37,170 nt of DNA from JAITWN01 sp964388175 (GCA_964388175.1 CAYLYS010000021.1:1-37170), one strand, 5' to 3'; shown: positions 7,313 through 15,247, counted from the stretch's first letter. The notes: a model not told the origin generated them from the sequence alone. Made by a program: numbers and translations.

Positions 7313-9676
7313 ATGTCCATCCAACTCGAAGACTACGCCGAGCTTCTCGAAAGCCTGTCCGAGCACAGCCGGGCGTCGCTGAATGCCAACTGGCATGAGG
7401 CGACCAGGGTGCTGTCGCCGCGGGGATTGGATAACTATCTGAAGGGTGTTTCCGCCATTCGCAGCCTGGGACGCGGCGATTCCCTGGTGGAAACCTGGAT
7501 CGAGAAGGCGCCGATGGTGGCGAAGGAAGTCGGCGAGGACGTCGTTGGCGACCTGGCGACATCCTCGCTCATGCTGGCTTCGAAAACCTCCGGCGCCGTC
7601 ATCGAGCTGCTGCTCGCCACCGCGCCGACCGCAGCCAACCGCCTCGGCGACGCGCAGCTCTTCCTCAATTATCTGCAATTCATAAACACCCTGATCGCGC
7701 AGGCGCCCCGGGGCGTGCGGCCGATGCTGGACAAGCTGGACCTGCTGTTCCAGAACCTGACGCTGGGCGGTCTGCGGCGCTGGGCGCTGTGGGGCGCGCA
7801 TGCCCACCGCACCAACTACGAAGAGCAGATCAAGTATTTCGGCCTGGAGACCAAGGAGTCCCTGGCCATGCTGCAGAAGGAGCGCAAGGGCACGCTCCTG
7901 GTCGACGTGCAGCGCCGCATCAATATGTATCTGCGCGCACTATGGGCGCGTGATTTCTTCATGCGCCCGACCTCCGGCGATTTCGAGTCGCGCGAGGGCT
8001 ACAGACCCTACATCGAGGATTATCTGCTGCATCTGCCCGATGCCTTCGATGATTTCGCGCCGCAGGGCGGTGAAGCGGTCAGCGGTCTGGAGCTCTATCG
8101 CGCCGCGGCCGCTCACTGCGCCGCCCATATGATGGAAACGCGGCAGCCGATCTCGGCAGAGGCGCTCAACCCGATGCAGATGGCGGTGATCTCGGTGATC
8201 GAGGATGCCCGGGTGGAAGCCCGGTCGATCCGCCGTTTCCCCGGCCTGAAGGCGCTGTGGAGCCGGCTGCATACCGCTCATCCGGAACAGCATGCGAGCA
8301 TGGGCGATTATCTGAGCCGCCTGGCGCGGGCGCTGCTGGACGATGGCTACCGGGACGATGATCCCTGGATCGTCCAGGGCCGTGCCCTGTTCGCGCAGGC
8401 CGTGGCGGACGATCGCCTGGCGGACAACCAGATGTCCTGGGACATCGGCGTCACCCTGGCGCATGCGTTCAGAGACAAGAAAATACCTTTCAATCCCCGC
8501 GGCGACATGCTCAGCGCGCCGTACCGGGACGACAACCGCTACTTCTGGGAATTCGCCGAATTCGATTTCGGCAAGGCCGCTGCCGCCGGCTACGAGTCGA
8601 TCAAGCAGGTACGCAAATACGTCAGTGTCACGGAGATGGTGAACGAGATCGACGTCGAGACCGCCGGCGACGACGCGCAGGAGATCTGGGTGCTCGACAC
8701 CGAGCTGTTTCCCTACGAGAACATCGGTTCGGAGAGCAACACCCAGTCCTTCAACGCGCTGGAAGGCAAGGAACCGATGTCGGATCCCTTTCATTATTCG
8801 GAATGGGACTACCAGATACAGCTCGAGCGTCCGGCCTGGGCCACGGTGCTCGAGAAGCGTGCCAAATCCGGTGATCTGCAGATCATCGACGACATCGCCG
8901 CCCGGTACAAGCGCGAGATCCATCGCATGAAGTTCCTCCTGGATGCGATGCAGCCCCAGGGCGTGCAGCGCATTCGCAAACTGGAGGACGGCGACGAGAT
9001 CGACATCAACGCCGCCATCGCCAGCCTCATCGATATCCGCCTGGGCATTCAGCCCGATCCGCGCATCATGATGCGCTCGGTGCGCAAGACCCGGGACTTT
9101 TCGATTCTCGTGCTGGTCGACCTGTCCGAGTCCACCAACGACCCGGTGCATGGGCAGGATTATTCGGTACTGGACCTGACCCGCCAGGCCTGCGTGCTGC
9201 TCGCCGATGCCATCAGCAAGGTCGGTGATCCCTTCGCCATCCACGGCTTCTGCTCCGACGGCCGGCACGACGTGGAGTATTACCGCTTCAAGGATTTCGA
9301 TCAGCACTGGGACGATATCCCCAAGGCCAGGCTCGCCGGCATGACCGGCCAGCTCTCGACCCGCATGGGCGCGGCCATCCGCCATGCCGGTCACCACCTG
9401 AAGCTGCAGCGTTCGAGCAAGAAGCTGCTCATCGTCATCACCGATGGTGAACCGGCGGACATCGATGTACGCGACCCGCAGTATCTGCGCTACGATACCC
9501 GCAAGGCGGTCGAGGAAGTGGGCCGCCACGGCGTCGTTACCTATTGCATGAGCCTCGATCCGCGCGCCGACAACTACGTCAGCCGCATCTTCGGCCAGAA
9601 CAACTATATGGTGGTGGACCATGTACAACGCCTGCCGGAAAAGCTGCCGCTGCTGTATGCTGGCCTGACGCGATGA
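7313..9676 (+). CDS. cbbO: RuBisCO activase adaptor CbbO (VWA domain)
   Basis: Protein of 787 aa, partner of CbbQ. The C-terminal von Willebrand factor A domain is thought to bind RuBisCO, while the long N-terminal helical part binds the CbbQ ring. The metal-ion-dependent adhesion site is visible: VLVDLSES (Asp603, Ser605, Ser607), a downstream Thr region (TRMGAAIRHAG), and ITDGEPAD with Asp711. The N-terminal region starts SIQLEDYAELLESLSEH and is mostly helical and charged. Length is normal for the family. The stop overlaps an ATG in the pattern ATGA (9673-9676), which opens a 21-codon ORF. Only a weak GGAAA ribosome site is seen. Confidence 0.95.
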   Translation: MSIQLEDYAELLESLSEHSRASLNANWHEATRVLSPRGLDNYLKGVSAIRSLGRGDSLVETWIEKAPMVAKEVGEDVVGDLATSSLMLASKTSGAVIELLLATAPTAANRLGDAQLFLNYLQFINTLIAQAPRGVRPMLDKLDLLFQNLTLGGLRRWALWGAHAHRTNYEEQIKYFGLETKESLAMLQKERKGTLLVDVQRRINMYLRALWARDFFMRPTSGDFESREGYRPYIEDYLLHLPDAFDDFAPQGGEAVSGLELYRAAAAHCAAHMMETRQPISAEALNPMQMAVISVIEDARVEARSIRRFPGLKALWSRLHTAHPEQHASMGDYLSRLARALLDDGYRDDDPWIVQGRALFAQAVADDRLADNQMSWDIGVTLAHAFRDKKIPFNPRGDMLSAPYRDDNRYFWEFAEFDFGKAAAAGYESIKQVRKYVSVTEMVNEIDVETAGDDAQEIWVLDTELFPYENIGSESNTQSFNALEGKEPMSDPFHYSEWDYQIQLERPAWATVLEKRAKSGDLQIIDDIAARYKREIHRMKFLLDAMQPQGVQRIRKLEDGDEIDINAAIASLIDIRLGIQPDPRIMMRSVRKTRDFSILVLVDLSESTNDPVHGQDYSVLDLTRQACVLLADAISKVGDPFAIHGFCSDGRHDVEYYRFKDFDQHWDDIPKARLAGMTGQLSTRMGAAIRHAGHHLKLQRSSKKLLIVITDGEPADIDVRDPQYLRYDTRKAVEEVGRHGVVTYCMSLDPRADNYVSRIFGQNNYMVVDHVQRLPEKLPLLYAGLTR

Positions 9677-9738
9677 CAGGGCGTTCACCGCGGGATACCG
9701 ACATTCGCGCATTTCTTCGGGTCGAGACGCAGGCATGA
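9673..9738 (+). CDS. Possible 21-residue ORF bridging cbbO and the next gene
   Basis: The ATG overlaps the cbbO stop (ATGA at 9673-9676), and its own TGA stop (9736-9738) overlaps the ATG of the following gene (ATGA at 9735-9738). The predicted peptide is MTGRSPRDTDIRAFLRVETQA, hydrophilic and without recognisable domain. It may be a genuine coupled microprotein or merely a path for ribosomes terminating at cbbO to reach the next start. Coincidence is possible because ATGA overlaps are frequent. No Shine-Dalgarno sequence of its own. Confidence 0.25.
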   Translation: MTGRSPRDTDIRAFLRVETQA

Positions 9739-10034
9739 AAGACAACATCTACGTCGGTTTCAACAACGACAAGCACGGCATGACCCAGCTTGGGCGCATC
9801 GTCGTCGACGGCTGGCTGTTCGGCTTCATTCCGGAGGCGGAGGACTGTGCGGGCTGGGAACTCGCGCGCATGCAGCTCCTCATGGACCGGGTGCATGGCG
9901 AATGGGACAAGTACGGCAATCTGCCCAGCCGCCTGCCCGAGGATCTGCGCCAGCGCCACGCAGCGCTGTACGAGCGTGCCATGGCGACGGCCCGGGAAAA
10001 GGGCTGGGATCCGGAGTTGAGTGACGAAGACTGA
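9735..10034 (+). CDS. Unrecognised 99-aa protein downstream of cbbO
   Basis: I do not recognise this family. The 99-aa product is soluble and acidic, has no signal peptide or membrane segment, contains one Cys (in EDCAGWE) and four Trp (27, 42, 57, 91), and ends in an acidic ELSDED. The N-terminal half (NIYVGFNNDKHGMTQLGRIVVDGWLFGFIPE) looks like a small beta domain; the second half (LARMQLLMDRVHGEWDKYG, then LPEDLRQRHAALYERAMATAREKGW) looks helical. Codon use matches its neighbours, so I treat it as a true gene. It lies 58 nt after cbbO on the same strand and before cbbR, which suggests a role in RuBisCO expression, assembly or activation, but that is inference from position only. Confidence 0.75.
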   Translation: MKDNIYVGFNNDKHGMTQLGRIVVDGWLFGFIPEAEDCAGWELARMQLLMDRVHGEWDKYGNLPSRLPEDLRQRHAALYERAMATAREKGWDPELSDED

Positions 10035-10038
10035 CGCA

Positions 10039-10065
10039 GTGAGCCGGCGCTAGGACGCCGGTCAC
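10039..10065. terminator. Hairpin after the 99-aa gene (terminator-like, no T-tract)
   Basis: GTGA-G-CCGGCG and CGCCGG-TCAC form a 10-bp stem with one bulged G and a 6-nt loop, 4 nt after the stop codon of the 99-aa gene. The next gene is on the opposite strand and ends at 10198. A U-run is missing, so this may act as an RNA 3'-end protector or with Rho. It marks the likely end of the cbbQO-99aa transcript. Confidence 0.4.
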
Positions 10066-10197
10066 GGGGCAAGATGCGCTTGCTCGTTTGAAGCCGCAGG
10101 CGACAGTGCAGGCTGCGTCAAGGCTGCGATCGGTCCGGCAGTTGCCCGCCGGCCGCCGAGCGATCGCACGATCGGTGGGCCATGCGCTGCTCGGCGC

Positions 10198-10620
10198 TCA
10201 GGAGCTTCCGGACGGCTTGCCGAATGCCAGTACTTCAGCCTTGCCCGCGACGGGGCGGCGCGTGTCGAGCAGGGACAGCGCCTTGTGGAATTCGGCCTGC
10301 AGGCGAAGCTGGAGACCGGCTCCTTCGGCGGTGTAATACACGGCCCGGTAGGCCACCGGCTCGTCCAGGCCGGCTCGGTTTCCCGGGCGGAAGGACCGCC
10401 ACGCCACCTCGACCCAGCGCTTGTAGTGGCTATCCACGAAGATGATTTCCTCCTGGTCGATGACCGCCATGTATTGCATGGGGCGGATGGGCACGAATAC
10501 GCACTGGCGGTCGCTTTCGGCAAGCAGGATGCGGGTCAGGTTGTAGGTGATGGCCGGCAGGGCCGTCTCGACCTGTGCGAGGGCTGGTCCCCGCTCGAAG
10601 GTTTCCGTGCCATCGTTCAT
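10198..10620 (-). CDS. Unrecognised 140-aa protein between cbbO and cbbR
   Basis: I do not recognise this family. The protein is soluble, 140 aa, with alternating hydrophobic residues in its centre (CVFVPIRPMQYMAVIDQEEIIFVDS, then WVEVAWRSF) that suggest a beta-sheet domain, and a helical C-terminal part (LQLRLQAEFHKALSLLDTRR). No signal peptide, cysteine cluster or nucleotide-binding motif is seen. A GAGAGG ribosome site precedes the ATG. It is convergent with the 99-aa gene and divergent from cbbR, sharing a 215-nt spacer with it. Genes divergent from a LysR-type regulator are often its targets, so control by CbbR is plausible but unproven. Confidence 0.7.
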   Translation of the reverse strand: MNDGTETFERGPALAQVETALPAITYNLTRILLAESDRQCVFVPIRPMQYMAVIDQEEIIFVDSHYKRWVEVAWRSFRPGNRAGLDEPVAYRAVYYTAEGAGLQLRLQAEFHKALSLLDTRRPVAGKAEVLAFGKPSGSS

Positions 10621-10788
10621 GGGCGCCTCTCGAACCTTGAGGGTAGTATGCTGATTATCCGGGAAACGATCGGCGGATGCGAGATGAGCGGAAAGCGCGA
10701 CGGGCCGCCCCGCGCATGAGTCCCGCGCTGGCTGCGCGGGACGCCATCGCCAGGAACTGCTGAGGATCGTTGGGGATCATTACAAGTG

Positions 10789-10812
10789 GCGGCAGCCGAG
10801 CCCGGCTGCCGC
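10789..10812 (+). promoter_or_regulatory. Perfect inverted repeat 24 nt before cbbR
   Basis: GCGGCAGCC (10789-10797) and GGCTGCCGC (10804-10812) form a 9-bp perfect stem with a 6-nt spacer, ending 23 nt before the cbbR ATG. It could be a hairpin in the cbbR leader that limits translation, or a DNA operator. It is GC-rich, unlike the AT-rich candidate CbbR sites before cbbL, and no T-tract follows. Confidence 0.45.
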
Positions 10813-10835
10813 TCGCGGCTCACACGGTAGGCACC

Positions 10836-11747
10836 ATGAACGTCACTCTCCGCCAGCTCAAGATCTTCGAGGCTGTTGCGCGCCACCTCAGCTTCACCAA
10901 GGCATCGGATGAGCTTCATCTGACGCAGCCCGCCGTCTCCATGCAGATCAAGCAACTGGAGCAGATCGTCGGGATAGCGCTGATCGACGTGGTGGGCAAG
11001 CGTGTCTACCTTACCGAGGCCGGCCAGGAGTTGCAGCGCTATAGCCGCAGCATCACCATCCTGCTGGGCGAGGCGGAGCAGGTGTTCGAGGAAATGAAGG
11101 GGCTCAGGCGCGGCCACCTCAACATCGCGGTGGCGAGTACCGCCAACTATTTCGTGCCGCGTCTGTGGGCGACCTTTCGCGAGTGGCATCCGAACGTCAG
11201 CGTCAGCCTGAACGTGACCAATCGCGAAGGCCTGATACGTGCGCTGGTCGAGAACCAGGCCGATCTCGTCATCATGGGTCTGCCGCCCGAGGGCCTGGAG
11301 CTGGTGGCGGAAGGCTTCATGCCGAACAGGCTGGTGATGATCGCTCCACCCTCGCATGCTCTCGCTGCGGAGAGGCGGATTCCGCTGCAGTGGCTGCAGG
11401 GCGAAACCTTTCTGGTGCGCGAACAGGGCTCCGGGACGCGATCGCTGATGGAAAGAGTCTTTGCCGACAAGAATCTGGCGCCGGCCACGCCCATCGAGAT
11501 GAGCAGCACCGAGGCGATCAAGCAGGGTGTCGAAGCCGGTCTCGGCCTCGCGCTATTGTCGGTGCACACCCTGGAGATGGAGCTTGCTCTCGGGCGCCTG
11601 GTGGTGCTCGACGTGGAAGGTTTCCCGGTCTTGCGCGAGTGGTACATCGTCCATCGTTCGGGAAAGCGTCTGTCGGCGCTGGCGCAGGCGTTCCGGGATT
11701 TCATCCTGAGCGAAACCAGGGGCATCGTTGATGAGCCGCAAGGCTGA
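10836..11747 (+). CDS. cbbR: LysR-type regulator CbbR
   Basis: Transcription activator of the Calvin-cycle genes, 303 aa. The N-terminal helix-turn-helix (TLRQLKIFEAVARHLSFTKA, then LHLTQPAVSMQIKQLEQ) and the effector domain beginning GHLNIAVASTANYFVPRL are close to CbbR proteins. NREGLIRALVENQADLVIMG, PPEGLELVAEGFM and REQGSGTRSLMERVF are typical of CbbR in particular. A longer in-frame opening at 10770 exists, but the ATG at 10836 gives the family N-terminus MNVTLRQLK. Unusually it lies at the distal end of the cluster in the same direction as cbbL, instead of divergent from it. CbbR responds to metabolites such as RuBP or NADPH in studied bacteria. Confidence 0.92.
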   Translation: MNVTLRQLKIFEAVARHLSFTKASDELHLTQPAVSMQIKQLEQIVGIALIDVVGKRVYLTEAGQELQRYSRSITILLGEAEQVFEEMKGLRRGHLNIAVASTANYFVPRLWATFREWHPNVSVSLNVTNREGLIRALVENQADLVIMGLPPEGLELVAEGFMPNRLVMIAPPSHALAAERRIPLQWLQGETFLVREQGSGTRSLMERVFADKNLAPATPIEMSSTEAIKQGVEAGLGLALLSVHTLEMELALGRLVVLDVEGFPVLREWYIVHRSGKRLSALAQAFRDFILSETRGIVDEPQG

Positions 11748-11802
11748 GTTGGCACGTTCCGCGCCGACCGTTGCCGCAAATCCCAAGAACACCCGTCCGC
11801 TG

Positions 11803-11845
11803 CCGGCCGATGAACGGCCGGGTTCCCTGAATCTCCTGATTCAGG
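11803..11845. terminator. Two hairpins between convergent cbbR and alcohol dehydrogenase
   Basis: CCGGCCG/CGGCCGG (11803-11809, 11815-11821; loop 5) is followed by CCTGAATC/GATTCAGG (11826-11833, 11838-11845; loop 4). The second stem includes the stop codon of the dehydrogenase gene. Two perfect stems between facing genes suggest a bidirectional transcription end, although no clear T-run accompanies either. Confidence 0.55.
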
Positions 11846-12890
11846 CCGTCAAGGTGGCGTTGTCGATCACGAATCGGTATTTGACGTCACCTTTCGTCAT
11901 CCGCTCGTAGGCATCGTTGATCTCGTCGATGCGGATCAGCTCGATGTCCGCGACGATGCCGTGCTCGGCGCAGAAATCCAGCATCTCCTGCGTCTCGGGA
12001 ATGCCGCCGATCAGCGAGCCGGCCAGGCTGCGGCGTTTCATGATCAGGCTGAACACCTGTGGCGAGGGATGCGGCGATGCCGGTGCGCCTACCAGGACCA
12101 TCGTGCCGTCGCGCTTGAGCAGGGCGAAGAAGGCATCCAGATCGTGCGGCGCGGCGACGGTGTTGAGGATGAAATCGAAGCTCTTGGCATGCGCCGCCAT
12201 TTCATCGGCATGACGTGAGACGACGACCTCATCGGCGCCCAATGCCTTTGCCGCTTCGCGCTTGGACTCGGAGGTGGTGAATGCCACCACGTGAGCGCCC
12301 ATCGCATGCGCCAGCTTGATGCCCATGTGACCCAGGCCGCCGATGCCGACCACGCCCACCTTCTGGCCCGGCCCCACTTTCCAGTGACGCAGCGGCGAAT
12401 AGGTGGTGATGCCCGCGCACAGCAGCGGCGCCACGGCGGCCAGTTGTGCCTCGGGGTGACGGATGCGCAGCACGTAGCGCTCGTGTACGACGATCCGCTG
12501 CGAGTAGCCGCCCAGTGTGTGGCCGGGGGCGTCAGGCGTCGGGCCGTTGTAGGTGACGACCATCTGGTCGCAGTAGTTCTCCAGCCCCTCGGCGCAGTCG
12601 TCGCAGTGCTTGCAGCTATCGACGATGCAGCCGACACCGACCAAATCCCCCACCTGGAAGTCCGATACGTGCGTGCCCACCGCCGATACGCGGCCAACGA
12701 TCTCATGGCCGGGTACACAGGGGAAAAGCGTGCCCGCCCACTCCGAGCGCACCTGATGGATGTCCGAGTGGCATACGCCGCAATAGGCGATGTCGATCCG
12801 CACATCGTGCGCGCCCGGCGCGCGTCGGGTGATCTCCATCGACTCCAGCGGCTTATCGCCCGCATGGGCGCCATAGGCTTTGACGGTCAT
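11841..12890 (-). CDS. Zinc-dependent NAD(P) alcohol dehydrogenase, YahK/CAD-like
   Basis: Medium-chain dehydrogenase of 349 aa that interconverts alcohols and aldehydes with NAD(P)H. Catalytic zinc ligands are visible as Cys40 (YCGVCHSDIH), His62-Glu63 (PGHEIVG) and Cys158 (LLCAGITTY). The structural zinc site is Cys93, 96, 99 and 107 (CKHCDDCAEGLENYC). The Rossmann motif is GIGGLGHMG from residue 182. The pattern TLGGYSQRIVVHE and the end KGDVKYRFVIDNATL are typical of the cinnamyl-alcohol-dehydrogenase/YahK group, usually NADPH-linked with broad aldehyde substrates. Monocistronic on the minus strand. There is no sequence link to the cbb cluster other than position. Confidence 0.9.
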   Translation of the reverse strand: MTVKAYGAHAGDKPLESMEITRRAPGAHDVRIDIAYCGVCHSDIHQVRSEWAGTLFPCVPGHEIVGRVSAVGTHVSDFQVGDLVGVGCIVDSCKHCDDCAEGLENYCDQMVVTYNGPTPDAPGHTLGGYSQRIVVHERYVLRIRHPEAQLAAVAPLLCAGITTYSPLRHWKVGPGQKVGVVGIGGLGHMGIKLAHAMGAHVVAFTTSESKREAAKALGADEVVVSRHADEMAAHAKSFDFILNTVAAPHDLDAFFALLKRDGTMVLVGAPASPHPSPQVFSLIMKRRSLAGSLIGGIPETQEMLDFCAEHGIVADIELIRIDEINDAYERMTKGDVKYRFVIDNATLTA

Positions 12891-13265
12891 GGTGTGAGCT
12901 CCTGTGTCAATTGGATGGAAGCTACTCTTGGAAACACGGCCACCTCACATCATGCCGTCCGAGCGCCTGCGTCACGCCGGCGGGCTCGTCCGCGCGATCC
13001 AGGCGGGTGTCCGAGTGCGAGTCGAATGTAAATATAAGGCAAGCAGAGTGTCCTTGTCGTACAGCATTGGTTTCGGCGTTGCGGATCGTTCCCGGCCGGC
13101 TGGCATTCACGGGCGCCGGCTTTCTCGCTCGTGGTCGACACGCCAGGCGCGAGGCGGGCGGATGTCAGTGGGCGGCGCTGGAACGGGGAAGTGCGGTAGG
13201 TCCTTTATGTGACAACGACTTACGGCATTCCATGACTGTCCACGGATTTTCGTGGATCGATGCAG
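12891..13265. other. Spacer without recognised gene
   Basis: These 375 nt lie between the dehydrogenase start and the tRNA-Gly 3' end. The part next to the dehydrogenase should hold its promoter, but no convincing -35/-10 pair is seen. Short open frames here have poor codon use and no ribosome sites. I see no repeat, terminator or RNA gene in it. Confidence 0.6.
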
Positions 13266-13339
13266 TGGAGCGGGTGATGGGAATCGAACCCACGTCATCA
13301 GCTTGGGAAGCTGAGGTTCTACCATTGAACTACACCCGC
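13266..13339 (-). tRNA. tRNA-Gly (anticodon CCC)
   Basis: The minus strand reads GCGGGTGTAGTTCAATGG at the 5' end. The 7-bp acceptor stem is closed by CACCCGC, followed by discriminator T and an encoded CCA (74 nt in all). The anticodon arm is TCAGC-TTCCCAA-GCTGA with anticodon CCC, which reads GGG codons. The T arm contains GTTCGATTC. The sequence is close to the known proteobacterial glyU type. Confidence 0.96.
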
Positions 13340-13354
13340 TGCGGTGCGCGGGCA

Positions 13355-13383
13355 TTTTGACCGCTTGCCGTGAATACGGTCAA
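13355..13383 (-). promoter_or_regulatory. Probable sigma-70 promoter of tRNA-Gly
   Basis: On the minus strand TTGACC (13378-13383), a 17-nt spacer and TCAAAA (13355-13360) are followed by a GC-rich discriminator (GCCCGCGC), as in stable-RNA promoters. The -10 box ends 15 nt before the mature tRNA 5' end. The same segment contains the inverted repeat TTGACCG-N13-CGGTCAA (13357-13383), which may simply reflect the two hexamers. Confidence 0.5.
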
Positions 13384-13441
13384 GCATGGCGGTCTGTGAT
13401 ATCTTTACGGGTTCACCGAGTCTTCTGGAAGAACGCTTTCC

Positions 13442-13642
13442 ATGGAAATCTATGTCAACGGAGAGTCGCGGCGCATCGCGCAGGCCGTGTCCGTCGCCGA
13501 GCTGCTCGAGGAGCTGGATTGCGCGGGGCGCCGGGTAGCGGTCGAGATCAACAGCGCCATCGTGCCGCGCAGTGTGTACACGCGGCAGCTGGTACAGCCG
13601 GGCGACCGCGTGGAAATCGTCCACGCCATCGGGGGCGGCTGA
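13442..13642 (+). CDS. thiS: Sulfur carrier protein ThiS
   Basis: Ubiquitin-like carrier of 66 aa that bears sulfur as a C-terminal thiocarboxylate for thiazole synthesis in thiamine biosynthesis. It starts MEIYVNGESRRIAQAVSVAELL and ends in the required Gly-Gly (HAIGGG), where ThiF adenylates and sulfur is attached. Length is normal. Its stop overlaps the thiG start (ATGA at 13642), so the two are translationally coupled and made together for the same enzyme complex. Confidence 0.96.
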   Translation: MEIYVNGESRRIAQAVSVAELLEELDCAGRRVAVEINSAIVPRSVYTRQLVQPGDRVEIVHAIGGG

Positions 13643-14442
13643 TGAGCGATACCGCTGCCGATACCGACGATCTGGTGATCGCCGGCAAGCGCTACCGTTC
13701 GCGTCTGCTGGTGGGCACCGGCAAATACCGCGACCTCGATGAAACCCGTCGCGCCACCGAGGCGAGCGGCGCGCAGATCGTGACCGTCGCCATCCGCCGC
13801 AGCAACATCGGGCAGCGTGCGGACGAGCCCAATCTGCTCGACGTGCTGCCGCCGGACCGTTACACCATCCTGCCCAATACCGCGATGTGCTACACCGCCG
13901 AGGATGCGGTGCGTACCTGCCGTCTCGCGCGCGAACTGCTCGACGGACACGATCTGGTCAAGCTCGAAGTGCTGGCGGATGAGAAAACGCTCTATCCCGA
14001 TCTGGTACAGACTTACCAGGCCGCCGAGACGCTGGTCGCCGACGGCTTCAAGGTCATGGTCTACACCAACGATGATCCGATCGCCGCCAAACGGCTGGAG
14101 GAGATCGGCTGCGTCGCGGTGATGCCGCTGGCGGCGCCGATCGGTTCGGGTCTCGGCATCCGCAATCCTCACAACATTCTCACCATCGTCGAGAATGCCC
14201 GCGTGCCGATCCTCGTCGATGCCGGCGTCGGTACGGCTTCGGATGCCGCCATCGCCATGGAGCTGGGCTGCGACGGCGTGCTGATGAACACCGCTATCGC
14301 CGGCGCCCGCGATCCGGTGCTGATGGCCTCGGCGATGCGCAAGGCGGTCGAGGCCGGCCGCGAAGCCCTGCGTGCGGGACGTATTCCGCGCAAGCGCTTC
14401 GCCAGTGCTTCCTCGCCGGTCGACGGCCTGTTCTTCAGTTAG
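13642..14442 (+). CDS. thiG: Thiazole synthase ThiG
   Basis: TIM-barrel enzyme of 266 aa that condenses 1-deoxy-D-xylulose 5-phosphate, dehydroglycine and ThiS-thiocarboxylate into the thiamine thiazole phosphate. The Schiff-base lysine is in DLVKLEVL (Lys107). Phosphate-binding and core motifs are GTGKY, RRSNIGQ, LPNTAMCYTAEDAVR, PLAAPIGSGLGIRN and VDAGVGTASDAAIAMELG. The C-terminus ASASSPVDGLFFS is complete. The chosen ATG overlaps the thiS stop and gives the normal family length; the long upstream frame opening in thiS is a shadow. No TPP riboswitch is recognisable before thiS. Confidence 0.97.
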   Translation: MSDTAADTDDLVIAGKRYRSRLLVGTGKYRDLDETRRATEASGAQIVTVAIRRSNIGQRADEPNLLDVLPPDRYTILPNTAMCYTAEDAVRTCRLARELLDGHDLVKLEVLADEKTLYPDLVQTYQAAETLVADGFKVMVYTNDDPIAAKRLEEIGCVAVMPLAAPIGSGLGIRNPHNILTIVENARVPILVDAGVGTASDAAIAMELGCDGVLMNTAIAGARDPVLMASAMRKAVEAGREALRAGRIPRKRFASASSPVDGLFFS

Positions 14443-14499
14443 CGGGCCCTCTCGCGCCAGACTGCCTTTCGAAAACAGGAAGGGGCCGGCGACTTCCTT

Positions 14500-15210
14500 A
14501 TGCTATCCACGGAATCACCAGTGACCGACCCCACACCCCGTCGTATCGTGCGCAGTTTCGTGCGCCGTGAAGGCCGCATGACCGAGGCGCAGCGCCGCGC
14601 GCTCGAGCAGCATCGCGGCGAGTATGAGCTGGTGCTCGCGGCGCAGCCTTGGGATCTGGACGCGGTATTCGGGCGCCATGCGCCGCGCCGGCTGGAAATC
14701 GGCTTCGGCATGGGTGAATCGCTGTTCGCCATGGCGACGGCGCAGCCGGAGATCGATTTCCTCGGTGTCGAGGTCTATCGTCCGGGTGTCGGCCATCTCA
14801 TGCGCCGCTTGCATGAACACGGTCTGCGCAATGTTCGCATCGTCGCAGACGATGCGGTCGAGGTGCTGGGGCGCATGATCGCGCCGGCCAGCCTGGAGGC
14901 GATCTTCCTGTTCTTTCCCGATCCCTGGCCGAAGAAGCGCCACCACAAGCGCCGTTTGCTCAATGCCGGTTTCGCCGCGCTCGCGGCCTCGCGCCTGGCG
15001 CCCGGCGGCGTGATGCACATGGCGACCGATTGGGAAGATTATGCGCAGCAGGCGCTGGCGGTGCTGGATGCAACGCCCGGCCTGAGCAATACGGCCGGGG
15101 CAGGCTGTTTCGCGCCACGTCCGGACTGGCGCGAGGTGACGCGTTTCGAGCGCCGTGGCGAGCGCCTGGGGCATGGCGTGTGGGATCTGATCTTCCGCCG
15201 CGACGCCTGA
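14500..15210 (+). CDS. trmB: tRNA (guanine-N7)-methyltransferase
   Basis: S-adenosylmethionine-dependent enzyme of 236 aa that methylates N7 of G46 in the variable loop of tRNAs. Family motifs are present: RSFVRREGRMTEAQRRAL near the N-terminus, SAM-binding LEIGFGMGESL, LGVEVYRPGVGHLMRR, FFPDPWPKKRHHKRRL, and a C-terminal TRFERRGERLGHGVWDL. The ATG is plausible, though a GTG at 14521 could also serve. It follows thiG by 57 nt, as in many proteobacteria, and converges on serB. Confidence 0.95.
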   Translation: MLSTESPVTDPTPRRIVRSFVRREGRMTEAQRRALEQHRGEYELVLAAQPWDLDAVFGRHAPRRLEIGFGMGESLFAMATAQPEIDFLGVEVYRPGVGHLMRRLHEHGLRNVRIVADDAVEVLGRMIAPASLEAIFLFFPDPWPKKRHHKRRLLNAGFAALAASRLAPGGVMHMATDWEDYAQQALAVLDATPGLSNTAGAGCFAPRPDWREVTRFERRGERLGHGVWDLIFRRDA

Positions 15211-15247
15211 GCGCGCCGCATTCCGGATTCTTCCCCGGGCGTTTCCT

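Noticed and set aside
4418..9676. Carboxysome-linked RuBisCO operon
   Set aside because: No shell, CsoS2 or carbonic anhydrase genes follow cbbS; cbbQ and cbbO follow, with a small subunit of the non-carboxysomal type.
13384..13441. TPP riboswitch before thiS
   Set aside because: The 58-nt leader is too short and no conserved THI-box sequence is recognisable.
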